Shown: positions 22,742-34,399 of the stretch, in pieces
Layout of the letters: each line of letters begins with the position of its first letter
Position numbering within the stretch: the stretch's first letter is position 1
From: Protopterus annectens
Taxonomy: Eukaryota; Chordata; Ceratodontiformes; Protopteridae
Assembly (NCBI RefSeq): GCF_019279795.1
Contig: NC_056743.1
Location: 1,783,306,466-1,783,370,465 of the forward strand
Direction: 5' to 3'
Length of the DNA: 64,000 nucleotides
Notes under the pieces: generated by a model
Told to the model about the DNA's origin: nothing
The model's input: only the letters and a program-made list of their open reading frames with translations
Databases searched by the model: none
Translations under genes and position numbers: made by a program

Positions 22742-25700
22742 GTCATACTCGTAATATAATGTTTTCCAAGACCAAAGGATTCAGAAAGAAGCAAGGCAAG
22801 GCTCAAAAGACAAACCCACCTCTATAGGTATCAAAAGGGATAAGAAACTAAGAGTAATGTTACTCAATGCCAGAAGTCTAAACCTCAATATGCACGCACT
22901 CAAAACTCTCCTTAGCATGGAGAACATCGATATCTGTGCAGTAACAGAAACCTGGTTCAGGGCTCCCGAGAGCACCCCAGCACTTCCAGGTTATACCTCA
23001 TACCATGTTTTTTGGCCCCAAAACTTGGACCGAACTACAAAATGAGGGGGAGTATCAATATTCATCAAAGATACCCACACCTCCAGGTTGGTGGCAAAGC
23101 ACGAAGCATCAGAGACTATCCGTGTGCAACTAACAGGGAGTAAAACTGCCTTCCAGTTTATAGCCTGCTACAGACCACCCTCCCAAACCCAGGAACCCCA
23201 TTCGGCCTTCCTGAGAACACTGGAAAATATGAAGGTCTCTCCAAACACCATTATATTGGGTGACTTCAACTACCCAAACATAGACTGGGAGCATTACTCT
23301 AGCTCCAACACCCGAGCCCAAAGGTTCCTAGAATTTATAAACTCAAATGCTATGGAACAACTTGTTATCACTCCCACAAGAGGGGAAAACATACTGGACC
23401 TGATCATCACCAACATGGGGACTCTATGCTCCAGACCAGAAGTGTATCCCTCACTGGTAAGAACAGACCATAAACTAATCCAATTGGATATTCACATCCT
23501 GATCCCACCCCCTGCCCAGAAAACCACAGTGAAAAACTTCTCTAAAGCAAATTTCACACTCCTCAAAACCAAGGTGGAATCCTTCAAAGCCACCGGGCCT
23601 GTGGAAAATATGGCCCAGACCGCAGAATCCTTTATAAATGCATTCTATGAACACCTTCAGGAATGCATGGATCATGCAATCCCAAATAAAACCAAGACCC
23701 AATCCTCCAAAGGCAGACGTCCTGTCTGGTGGACCCCAGCCATAAACAAACTATACAATAGAAGGAGGAAGCTACTACATGATAGAGCAAAATCCCAAAA
23801 AGGGAAGGCATCTCTGATCAGTATTAGCAAAAAACTACGGGCACTCATAAAATCATCTAAGGCCAGCTTCGAGAGAAAAATTGCACAGGACACTAAGGAT
23901 AATCACAAGGCTTTCTTTAGTTATGTTAGGAACCTAGGTGGGAATTCCCAGATATGCTCAGAATTAGTCCAAAATGACAAAAAATACACCGAACCCACAG
24001 ACATTACCAACATCCTAGCTGACAGGTTAAGTGCAAACTTCTCCCCCCCCCACCAAAAGGGCAAATATCTATCTGAGCAGAGTGCTGCCCCCCTGACATC
24101 TCAGATGCTCAGGTAAGAGCTGCCCTCTCCAAAGCAAAAAACACAGCATCAATGGGACTAGATGGTGTCCCGGGCTGCGTCCTACATGAACTCCAAGAAG
24201 AGCTAAACCCAAACATAAAACTACTGTTAAATCTCAGCCTTACTACAGGATACATACCCAAAGAGTGGCGTACAGCAACAGTGGTCCCTCTCCACAAAGG
24301 TGGTGCCTCAATGGACCCTGGAAACTATCGCCCCATAAGCCTGACTAGCTTGGACTGCAAAGCTATGGAAAGGATCATCATGGACCTCATAAATAAAGAT
24401 ATTAGGGACCTACAGACACTGGATCCTACCCAGTTCGGCTTTGTTAAGGGCAGATCCTGCCTCTTAAACCTGGTCGACTTCTTTGAAACCGTCACCAAGG
24501 CCATTGACGAAGGGAAGGTGGTCCACACAGCCTACCTGGACCTCGCAAAAGCCTTTGATACAATACCCCACTCTGACATTATAGATAAGCTCACCAGCTT
24601 AAATATAAACCCCTATGTCACTAGATGGGTTGCAAACTGGCTCAAGGACAGAACCCACATGGTTAGAATTGCTGGAGCCATGTCAGACTCCAAACTAGTT
24701 ACAAGTGGCATCCCACAAGGCTCAGTCCTGGGACCTCTCTTGTTCGGTATATATTTCTCAGAGGTACAGGCCAACACAGAAGGACTGTGGCTGACCAAGT
24801 TCACAGATGACTGCAAACTGGGCGCCATAATCGACTCTCCAGCCGACACAAGCATCCTCCAAACGGGCCTTATAGAAACTGACAACTGGTGCCAGAGCCA
24901 TGGCCTCAAGCTAAACGCCAAAAAGTGTATAGTCATCCCCTTTGGCAAAAACAAAGTGCCCACAAATTACTACATAGGTGGTAATCCATTAAGTACAGAA
25001 GAAGTAATTAGGGACCTGGGGACCCAAGTTGATAGCAATCTCTCATTTGACAACCACATGGCCAAAGTGGTTAGAAAAACATTTTATATAGCCCACCTAA
25101 TCATGAAGGGATTCACATCTAGATCAGGGGAGGTCATTGTGCCTCTTTACTCATCCCTCATCAGGCCCATAATCGAGTACAATGGCCCTTTTGGGATGTA
25201 CCTTACCAAACACCTGCAGCAACTGGAAAGACCCCAAAAGTACCTCACCAAGAGGATCAAAGGGCTCAAACAGATGCCATATGCTGCCTGGTTAAAGAAA
25301 CTCCAGCTCTACTCAGTGGCATACCACCTGCTCAGAGGTGATCTGTGCCTGACGTATAAAGCCATGTCCAACCCGGAATTAAGGGACCTGCTGCACCTCA
25401 AAAAATCCAAATCCCATTGAGCTCTGGCTCGAGACTTGAACCTCAGCACTGAAATAAATAGGACATGCTGGAGGGACAGATTCATAACCCAGAGGCTCCC
25501 TTCACTCTGGAATAAAATCCCAGTCCAGGTTAGGCAGAGTCCCTCATTGACTCTCTTCAAGAGGAATCTTGATGAGTGGATGGGAGATCATAGGTTTACC
25601 CCGGGTATCACTTCTGTGTCACTGTTAGACAGAGGCACAGTATACTAACCTCGAAAAAGGGCATAGCAAAATTAATTTAAAATGGGTGGCGAAAGCCAAA

Positions 25701-25769
25701 CATACTCTGGCTAGGCTTATAAATGCCCTAGGGCAGATAGCGTAGTATGAACCTATGAACCTATGAACC
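22742..25769 (+). mobile_element. CR1-like non-LTR retrotransposon, nearly complete ORF2
   Basis: The element contains an endonuclease plus reverse transcriptase ORF and a short 3' region (GGGTGGCGAAAGCCAAACAT, GCCCTAGGGCAGATAGC). It ends in tandem ATGAACCT octamers (25,747-25,769), the CR1 style of 3' end. The left end is placed just before the ORF2 N-terminus and is uncertain. Other copies in the window are 17,905 (+), 27,375 (-), 34,400 (-) and 36,838 (+), with more decayed ones at 1-4,450. Confidence 0.85.
22857..25648 (+). pseudogene. CR1 ORF2: AP endonuclease and reverse transcriptase, broken
   Basis: The endonuclease part (22,857-24,116) opens with LLNARSLNLNMHALKTLL. It has AVTETWF, FIACYRPPS, ILGDFNYPNIDWE and VRTDHKLIQLD, where SDH is usual. 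The RT part (24,152-25,420) has RTATVVPLHKGG, NYRPISLTSLDCKAMERII, FGFVKGRSCLLNLVDFF, AYLDLAKAFDTIPH, SGIPQGSVLGPLLFG and FTDDCKL (usually FADD). The C-terminus has PFGMYLTKHLQQLERPQKYL and CWRDRFITQRLPSLWNK. Breaks are an in-frame TGA at 23,043-23,045, a frameshift in a C-run near 24,090, and an in-frame TGA at 25,418-25,420. Both TGA codons sit where CGA would restore Arg, as expected from CpG decay. Otherwise well preserved, so this is a fairly young dead copy. Confidence 0.9.
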
Positions 25770-25986
25770 CCAATGGCTGTGGTAATGGCTGCAGAAAAAA
25801 GGCCCTGCTTCCAAAATGCAGTATTTTCCATTTCAAAAACATATTAGCTATAATAAGAAAATACCTCATTATTGGCTAATTTGAATGTCTCTGAATCACT
25901 GTCAAACATCACGAGTGCAGATCAACAATTTCCTACTGTAGTTAACAATGGCTGCCTATGCACATGTTGGCAGAGACACTGCCCCT

Positions 25987-25989
<3 letters not shown>

Positions 25990-26061
<72 letters not shown>
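25990..26061. repeat. (CA)n microsatellite
   Basis: About 36 CA units between the CR1 end and the RTE-like fragment. Confidence 0.97.
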
Positions 26062-26064
<3 letters not shown>

Positions 26065-26139
26065 TTACCCAACCCTGTATAACATCTCCAATGTCTCTTC
26101 TAATGATTTTATCTTTGTCCACATAAATTACAGATTCTT

Positions 26140-26835
26140 ACAGTCAGTGAATAGGGTTAAAACAGAATATATGTGTGTAAATGAGAGGGAGGATAGAGGA
26201 ATGGTGAGGATGCAGGGAGTAGAGTTGGCGAAGGTGGATGAGTTTAAGTACTTGGGATCAACAGTTCAGAGTAATGGTGAGTGTGGAAGAGAGGTGAAGA
26301 AGAGAGTACAGGCAAGGTAGAATGGATGGAGAAGAGTGTCAGGAGTGACTTGTGACAGACGGGTACCAGTAAGAGTGAAAGTCAAGGTCTATAAGAGGGT
26401 AGTGAGACCAGCTATGTTATACGGATTGGAGATGGTGGCATTGACAAAAAGGCAGGAGTCAGAGCTGGATGTGGCACAGTTAAAGATGTTAAGATTTGCA
26501 CTGGGTGTGACTAGGATGGACAGGATTAGGAATCAGTATATTAGAGGGTCAGCTCAGGTTGGACAGTTTGGAGACAAAGCAAGAGAGGCGAGATTGCGTT
26601 GGTTTGGACATGTGTTGAGGAGGAATGCTGGGTATATTGGGAAAAGGATGCTAAGGATAAAGCTGCCAGGTAACAGGAAAAGAGGAACGCCTAAGATAAG
26701 GTTTATGGATGTGGTGAGAGAGGACATGCAGGCAGTTGGTGTGAAAGAGCAAGATGCAGAGGACAGGAAGAAATGGAAACAGATTATCCACTGTGGCGAC
26801 CCCTAATGGGAACAGCCGAAAGAAGAAGAAGAAGA
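26140..26835 (+). pseudogene. RTE-like LINE, C-terminal end of RT ORF
   Basis: The frame reads VDEFKYLGSTVQSNGECGRE. After an in-frame TAG (26,318-26,320) it continues NGWRRVSGVTCDRRVPVRVK, VVRPAMLYGLEMVALTK, RLRWFGHVLRRN and KQIIHCGDP before TAA at 26,804. It then runs into AGCCGAAAGAAGAAGAAGAA. The YLGS, RWFGHV and HCGDP landmarks and the GAA-repeat tail fit RTE-clade LINE 3' ends known in fishes and other animals. The internal TAG replaces the TGG (Trp) usual at this spot. It is 5'-truncated, with only the thumb and C-terminal region left. Subfamily naming would need a library search. Confidence 0.8.
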
Positions 26836-27372
26836 CAGTCAGTAAATAATGTGTTATATTATAGTTTCGCTCTTCTTTTCATTCAGAATTTACATGATGA
26901 TGTTTGACCTGTTGCTCTATTATCTTTTTTAAGTGAGTCTCGGTAACAGTTTAAATAATGTTCCTTTTGACTAGTGCTCCTACTGGCTTTATTTTGAAAC
27001 ATCCCCCAATATCCCTCTTGACTAATGTATTGTTGTAAGCAAATGACCATACCAGACATTGCAGTTTTATGCATCACTGTATGAAAAAAAAACACTTGCT
27101 ACACTAGTGGGTTAATTTGTCTAGTGGATTAATGTTCCTGATTTTTTTTTAATAAAGCGTACAAGGTTTGAACCCTTACCCCTTTCGCTTTACATATTTT
27201 TTTAAACACACTTAATATTTACCCCTATACCTATCCTTGGTGTATAGTAGTGGCACAGAAGGCTAATATTCTGTCTATGAGCTGGGAAGGTGCAAAGTTT
27301 GAATTATTTTTAGTGCTTTTATGGTACAGTAGGAGAGTATCTCTGTGTATAGTGTTCCCCAGTCCACATCTT
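26836..27372. other. No gene recognised
   Basis: AT-rich spacer without a supported feature. Confidence 0.4.
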
Positions 27373-27374
27373 GT

Positions 27375-29750
27375 CTAAGAGCCATTCACAGGTTCATAGG
27401 TGCTTACTAGGCTAATGACCACAAGGGCCTTTTTAAGCCTAGCCATGCATCCTGAATCTCTGACAAGTTCCGATACCCTTGATAAGTGTAAGCATGGGCC
27501 TGGGAGATGCACCATTTACAGGTTACCTGTGTCCATTAGAGACATAGATGCCAAACCAGGGATAAATTTCCAGTTTCCCATCCAATTGTCCACATTGCAC
27601 TTGAATTGGGTTAGGGAGGAACTCTGCTTCACATGGATGGGGAGCCTATTCCATTGACGAGGCTAGTCTCCGGGATACATACCTATCTCTCCAGCAGGTC
27701 CTATTTATATCACAGGCAAGGTTTAAGTCTTTAGAATGGGTAATTATGGTACTGTTTGTTTTGTGGATGTGCAGGAGGTCCATCAGAGTGGGGTCTGACA
27801 TTGCCCTGTATGCCAAGCATAGATCTCCTCTCAAAAGCTTGTAGGAGACAGAATACTGGTATAGGGCCTTGAGGTGGGCTGCATAGGGCACATTACTTAC
27901 TCCTTGTATTTTTTTAGTGAAGAACCTCTGTGGACATTTCATTTGTTGGATATACCTGGTTAGTTACATACCAAAGAGGGAATTTTACTCAATGATAGCT
28001 CTAATGAATGCAAGTGGAACAATGACTTCCTTGGACTTAGATGCCATAGTTGAGCAGCATAGAATGATTTCCTCACCACTTTAGACACGTAATGATCAAA
28101 GGCGAGATTACAATCCATGTGTGTCCCTAAGTCTCTGACTACTGGGTAAACTCTAAAGTGTGTGCTGCCAATATGATAGTTACCAGGGATGGATGACTTC
28201 CCAAAGGATACTGTTATGCATTTCTTGGCATTTATTTTTAGTCCATGGCTCTGGCACCAGTTGTTTGTCTGTGTCAGCCCCTCCTGGAGAAAATTTGTAT
28301 CAGTGTGAGATTCAATGACAGCTCCTAATTTGCAATTATCTGCAAATTTAGTCAGTCAGAGACCACTGACATTGGTCTTGACTTCTGAGAAGTAAATGCC
28401 AAAAAGGAGCAGTCCAAGACCTGATCCCTGAGGGACTTCACTTGTGACTGGCCTCTTTGTAGAGGTGGAGTCCCCAATTCTAACTTCCTGGGTCCTGTCT
28501 GTGAGCCAGTTTGCAATGTATTAGGTGACATACGGGTTTGTACCTAACCTTTTGAGTTTGTCAACAATGCCCGAGTGGGGTATTGTGTCAAATGCCTTGG
28601 CCAGGTCAAGGTAAGCAGTGTGAACAATTTTGCCCTCATCCATTGCTTTGGTGACCTTCTCAAAGAAGTCCACCAGGTTGAGTAGGCATGATCTGCCCTT
28701 GACGAAACCAAACTGGGTTGGATCCAGAGTCTGGAGGTTTACTACATCTCTATTGATCATCTCCATGATAATTCTTTCCATGGCGTTGCATACAAGCCTA
28801 GTGAGACTTATGGGTCTGTAGTTTCCAGGGTCTGTAGATGGCCTACCTTTGTGCAGATGGATGATTGTTGCCTTTCTCCATTCATGAGACATGAAGCCTG
28901 TTTGGAGGCTACAGTTTAGTAATTCCAGAGGCCCTGATAGGTCATGTTTCATGCTATTTAGAAGGCATCCTGGGATAGTGTTGAGCCCATTGATACAGTG
29001 TTCTTGGTCTTAGAGAAAGCATTAAGGACATGTTCCCTAATTATAGTAGGGGGAGTTATATTTGATGATATTTCCTGAGGGAAGGTTGAGGGGGGAGGGA
29101 GGAGTAAAGTTGACACTGAATTTATCAGCCAGGAGGTTTGCTATATCTTCTGGTTCACTATAGGTGGCTCCATTTACTATGAGCTCTGCATACAATTGTG
29201 TATTGTCTTTGAGGTTGTGGACATAGCTAAAGAATGCTTTGCGGTTGCCCTTGGCCTGGGAGGCCAAACTTACCTCAAATGTGGCTTTGGTAGACTTTAT
29301 TTCTCCTCTGAGTTGTCTGTATAGTTTGATGAGAGTGCTTTTATCCTGCTGTTTGCTGCACCTCCTAAATTTTGCCATACTTTTCTTCCTCCTGTTACAC
29401 AGCTGATTGATTTTGTGATTCCACCAGGGTGGCTTGTTTTTTGAGTTAGTTCTGTACGTCTTCCTGGTGGATACTGCTGCCTCTATGCAGCTATTAACGT
29501 GCTTGTACAGAGTTTCTATGAACAGTTCTGCATAAGCAGCAGTGTTCTCAGGGTTTATTTGGGCTTGAAATTTTGCCAGGTTCTCACTTAATAGCAGGAG
29601 GTTAGAGTTAGAATAGTTCCTAAATATTCCAGGTTTAGCTGGGGGTACAGGTTTTATTTCTACTTCAAAGGAGACCATTGTGTGGTCTGATCTTACTAGG
29701 GAAGGCATTACAGTAGGGGGCATGCGTTAAGTCAATATGTCAAGATAGTT
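27375..29750 (-). pseudogene. CR1-like LINE, 5'-truncated, broken ORF2
   Basis: The minus strand begins inside the endonuclease C-terminus (SLVRSDHTMVSFEVEI), with the SDH catalytic motif kept. It continues through the linker (NKPPWWNHKINQLCNRRKK; NRKAFFSYVHNL) in an open frame from 29,723 to 29,037. RT follows at 28,952-28,521 with ATIIHLHKGR, NYRPISLTRLVCNAMERII and AYLDLAKAFDTIPHSGI, then a stop. The C-terminal piece is at 27,942-27,646 (YKLLRGDLCLAYRAMSDP; CWRDRYVSRRL). The 3' end near 27,380 contains AGGTTCAT, the reverse complement of the octamer tail. About 2.4 kb remains. Confidence 0.9.
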
Positions 29751-29896
29751 CTCCCTGGTGTCTAGTGCTCCCTTCCAATGTTGCAGGATTTGTTTGCTAG
29801 TCTAGTGGAGTTTGCAGGTAAGACAGCCCCCAATTCATCAACACATCCACTCATGCATAAACACGCACACACATGCACACATTCACATATACAAAT

Positions 29897-29898
<2 letters not shown>

Positions 29899-29962
<64 letters not shown>
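29899..29962. repeat. (CA)n microsatellite
   Basis: About 32 CA units with CA-rich flanks extending to about 30,060. Confidence 0.97.
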
Positions 29963-29964
<2 letters not shown>

Positions 29965-30326
29965 GCAGCTAACCTGCCCCCTCACTAATCCCCCTACTGC
30001 AACCTCCCAGGCAGGCACATACACTCACACATGCAGGCACACACACAAGCATGCACACACCAATGCTACATCTCTGCTCAGCTGAGTAAATGCCTCACTA
30101 CAGGCAGTTCCAGGGGCACCACATGGCTAATTACCATATGCCTCTCCCCAGAATGCCTCCTTCACATTTAGCATGACCCCAGAGACAGCCCACTGCAGTG
30201 CTGCACATCTTCATGTTGCAGTACCATGGCAGGGCTGTCTCTGATTCAGAAATGGTCACCACAAGTTGAACACCTTGTGCCAACCACTTTGAATTGGGCC
30301 CTTTCAATCACTAAAGACATTAAAAG

Positions 30327-30538
30327 TTTTTTTTTATGTATTTTACAATAATTATACACATACGTTAATACCACAAATGTTCTGTATTTAGACCCTGTCT
30401 GACACAAGTTGCATGTTTTAAATTCCATAAGTTTTTTACATTTATTTTACATTGATCATACATGTAAGTTAATACCAGAAAAGTTCTGTATTTAGACCTG
30501 GTATAAAGCAAGTTGCCTTTTTTAAATTCCAGAAATGT
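30327..30538. repeat. Two-copy tandem duplication, period about 105 bp
   Basis: The segments starting at 30,327 and 30,432 share GTTAATACCA, GTTCTGTATTTAGACC, CAAGTTGC and TTTAAATTCCA in the same order. No coding content; the surrounding spacer 29,963-30,800 shows nothing else. Confidence 0.8.
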
Positions 30539-30803
30539 GTGCGTTTCATACCTTATTTCAAAGTTTTCAATGACTTTGGAATTGTAAATCACTGTCTTTG
30601 AATGGCTGTTTAATTCAGTTTCTGCTAGAAATACACAAATGCTTTTACTAAACTTTTTTGTTCAGCATACTGATGTAATATCATAGCAAAATTGTCACAA
30701 TGCATGATTTACTTAACTAGCTATATAATAAAGACAAACATTCCTGATTTTTGGTAATGTGAATTTAAAGAAACAAATGTTAGCAATTCTTGGAAGGTAT
30801 TAG

Positions 30804-31046
30804 GGTTGCACAGTGGTGCAGCGGTTAACGTTGTCACCTCACAGCAAGAGGTTCACCAGTTAGATTCCCTGTTGGGGTGCCTTCTGTGTGGAGTTTGCAT
30901 GTTCTCCCTGTGTTCGTGTGGGTTTCCTCCCACATTCCAAAGACATGCATCTGGAGCATTTCTCCCCAGGCCTCTGCTGAAAACAAGCTCTGTGGAACAT
31001 AGTCGGACTTTCCCAGTCAACAAATGTTAAATAAAATAAAATTATG
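30804..31046 (+). repeat. tRNA-headed SINE with L2-like LINE tail
   Basis: The head GCACAGTGGTGCAGCGGTTA holds a pol III A box-like TGGTGCAGCGG. The region GGTTCACCAGTTAGATTCCC is a decayed B box. The body TGTGTGGAGTTTGCATGTTC matches the SINE at 35,998. The tail TTTCTCCCCAGGCCTCTGCT with AACAAATGTTAAATAAAATA matches the 3' end of the L2-like LINE on the minus strand at 55,735-55,900. SINEs commonly borrow the 3' end of the LINE that mobilises them. Target-site duplications were not evident. Confidence 0.8.
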
Positions 31047-31314
31047 AAATAGAGCGATGTTTTTGCATTAAAGCTTTCATATTCATCATGTAATAAACCT
31101 ATGTAACCCACACCCTGTAAAACTAACTGTAGAAAGAGTTACAATACTGGGTGGTCATTGTTATACATCTGTGTTGGGTTGGGCAGAAGAGCTTTAATAG
31201 AATTATCGTCTAGTTCTCTACAAAGTGCAAAAGCCAGATTTAGCAGTTTACATACTGAAGAGCAACAAATAAAGAATTTACCTGTGGAATCTGTAATTAT
31301 GTCATTATCTAAAA

Positions 31315-31600
31315 ACAGAATTTGATTATATGTTGCAGTACCTTGTATTTGCATGGGTTTTCTCTGGATGGTCCTGTTTCGGCCCACATTCTGAAGACAT
31401 GCAGTAGCTGGAATGAACACTCTAAATTGTTTGTAGTTGTAAGTGTGTGTACATGTGTATGATATGGAAAACAACAGCAGCAGAGCTAGCTACCCATTGG
31501 TGTAAAACATTGGATCTAGATGGTGGTCACTTTTGGTGTGACACCCTGACCCCATCTGCAAAATGGGAAAAAGAAAATTATGGATGGATGGATGGCCACT
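31315..31600 (+). repeat. SINE of the same head family, (GGAT)n tail
   Basis: A decayed body (GCCCACATTCTGAAGACATG; GAACACTCTAAATTG) matches the middle of the SINE at 35,998. It ends with ATGGGAAAAAGAAAATTATG then GGATGGATGGATGG. The tRNA-like head is not recognisable. Confidence 0.65.
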
Positions 31601-33122
31601 AGTGATGGTTAGTTACTTGAAATGACTACATTGCTGGTGTCTCCTGTTGAGAATTAATGTCCCTATCTGTGATGTTGGTGTCTTCAGTCTGAGAATGAGG
31701 TGTGATACCATTCAGGTCAGACTTGGAGAGAGCTGCTGAGGATTTCCAGGGGTAAGCTGTTGCATCCTCAGTAAGACATGATAATTAATTCTCTTGTGCC
31801 CCGGTCATAGATGTTGTGGGTCTTAAGGGCTAATTAACGTAGTGACAGAAAGAAAGAAATAAAAGAATTCTACAGACATACATAAGTAAATAAATAGATG
31901 TATGTTTCCCCCTGACAATGTAGTGTTTTCACATGTGCTATGGAATGTCTACCTTCAGTATGTGAGTCTAGGAACACTTCTTGCATTTGATGTTTAATTC
32001 CCTCTCTCGTTTCATGCTGCTTGAAACTGCTTTCCTTCTTTTTCTTGGTTCACAGCTCATAGCTGAGAAACTGCTTTCTCTCTTTTGCCCTTGGTTCATG
32101 GCTCATAGCTGAAGTCCTGAGCCATGCTTTCTACTGTATAATATTATAGTGTCCTTAACTCTGTTTTCACAAGTATAGAACCATTTCCTCAAGCACTGAC
32201 ATAGCAGTTCATGCTTTTCTGTAAAAAGGGTAAGTTTTTGCTTGTGCTTGCTCATGTCTGGTGTCATGAGTACCATTGTTTTAATGTTCCTACTAAGAAA
32301 TATCTGATGTCCAATGAGAACCTCCTTCTACTTTACAAATCAATATGATGATAATATATGTAAAATATATTCCTTCAATGGCCTCAATATCTTAATTGTC
32401 TAACTGTCTTTCTAAATGCCATTGATGTTCCAAAAAAAAAAAAAGTCTGTAGCGTTAATCATACCAGCCAACTGAACAAAATATTAAAAAAAAAAAACTT
32501 ATGACATCAGAAATGCAGACCTAGTTTACCCTTACAGCTGGCATTCCCATCAACCATAGCCAGCAGCTGAATGGAAATTCTGTTGTAGTTGCCCTTAAAA
32601 AGTACTAGTTTATGGCAGGTCAGTCTTGATATTGAAGAATTAAAAAAACTGCTCTGATGAATCCTGGTTTAACAATCACACATCATGTTCACAAATGGAT
32701 TTTCCCAGCATTATGACATGATATTGGACGGTTGGCTTAGGAAAAGAATTGGAGGCAGATGTCCTTTTGCTAAGTGGCACCAGAACCATTAAGGGTGAGC
32801 AGAAAAGTCAGAAAAAATAATTCAGTAACCAATTTCATGTACTTAATTCCAGCAACCTTATATAGCCTAATATGTATGCCATAGTCTCCAGTATACCTCA
32901 AAAGCTGACTAAGGCATGTATGGGAGTGTGATTAGGTCCAACACTCATGTGTTAATAGAAGCTGACCCATCCCAAAAGTGTTTCAGTATTACTAATCTGT
33001 TCTTTGAAGCCAGAAATGCTATCAGTCAAAATCTTCTAATGCCCAGGCTAAACGATTCCCTTCCTTTCATGACCATCATCCCATACAGACTACTGTTAAC
33101 AAAGTCTATAGGTATCTGTAAT
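31601..33122. other. No gene; one short tandem duplication
   Basis: No supported gene. At 32,023-32,115 two adjacent roughly 45-55 bp units repeat AACTGCTTTC, TTGGTTCA and GCTCATAGCTGA. A-runs occur at about 32,432 and 32,485. Confidence 0.5.
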
Positions 33123-33663
33123 GGGAGCGCTACAGAATCCTGATAGCCCAAATTCCTGAAGACCAAAATCCTGAAAGTTCAAAATAATAAAAACTTAAAA
33201 TGCTGAAAACTCAAAATCTTGAAAACAGACAGGATACCAAGACTCACTATATTCCTCACAAGTACATACAGAAATATATTACCCTTCAACTATATGCAGG
33301 GGGGGGCAGCCCCCCTGCCCCCCCCCCACACACACACACACCTTGCTACTTATATATCAACTCTGACATTTCACTTCACTACACTAAGTGCAATCTTGGA
33401 GTTGATATATTTATGTAGCAGGGGGTGTGGGGGGCACAGGGGGGCTTGTCCCCCTACATTACTTGGAGAACAGTAATATAGTTTGTGTTTTATTTGTTTC
33501 TGTATGTATCTATGCTGGAATATAGTGAGTGTTGGTATCCTGTGTGTTTTCAGGATTTTGAGTTTTCAGTATTTTGAGTTTTCAGGATTTTGAACTTTCA
33601 GGATTTTGGTCTCAGGAGTTTGGTCTTCAGGATTTTGGGTGTTCAGGATTCTGTAGCGCTCCC
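33123..33663. mobile_element. Foldback (MITE-like) DNA element, 541 bp
   Basis: The left end GGGAGCGCTACAGAATCCTG and the right end, read on the other strand, are identical for about 20 bases. The inverted arms continue for about 130 bp. The arms contain imperfect 15-17 bp tandem units of the type AAAATCCTGAAAACTC. The centre is also palindromic: TGCTACTTATATATCAACTC at 33,345 mirrors GAGTTGATATATTTATGTAG at 33,397, and C-rich and G-rich blocks face each other. No transposase frame is present. The superfamily is not determined, and flanking target duplications are unclear (TGTAAT versus TGTAAA). Confidence 0.8.
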
Positions 33664-34399
33664 TTGTAAATATGCTTCCTTGTATGAAGCATGGGAGAAT
33701 CACACTTTTATTCCAAAAGTTGAAAAGGGTCTGCACCACAATTGAAACAACCTGTTAGTTAACCCTTCTGACATTTAACTTTTTGCATTTTGATTACTGT
33801 CCCCATCTATCAAATAAGCTGGATACTCCCAAGCAGTGCTAACACCTCAGTATCCAAAATTAAATTGCTCTTCCATCCTTTGATTCAGTTATGGGATAAA
33901 AATAAAATACCTACCCATCAACCTGGAATAAACTGCACCAACACATCTGAAATAGGCTAAATTTGTCTTTTTTAACATTAAACTTCAAGACGATCTTGAA
34001 ATGGACTGTAAATAGAAATTCATAACAAAAAATGTAATGATCATAGTTGTTATTGCTTGCCCGTATATCCTATGTTTGTTGCCCTGATAAATGTATTTTA
34101 CTGTTAACCATATCGTTTACTTTGTTAAATACTTATTTATCATTTGCAAGCTTTTTATTAGCTCTGACTTCATTATCAACCTGACTATACTGATAGGTTT
34201 TTAATATGCTTACAGTCAGAAAAAAGCATTGAGAAGCTCAGCCACATCACCCAGTACTGATGGGAGACTAACAATGTCCCCCATTAAGTACATTTTCCTC
34301 ACATATCGCAGGTGAAGATTTATCACCCATACAGCCATCTAGACTGGATTTAACGATTTCTAGAAAAGTACTCTGCTTGATATGTCAGGGCAGCCTATT

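Noticed and set aside
32640-32800. Possible Tc1/mariner remnant (GATGAATCCTGG region)
   Set aside because: Only one short resemblance to a transposase motif, with stops in all frames and no inverted ends found.
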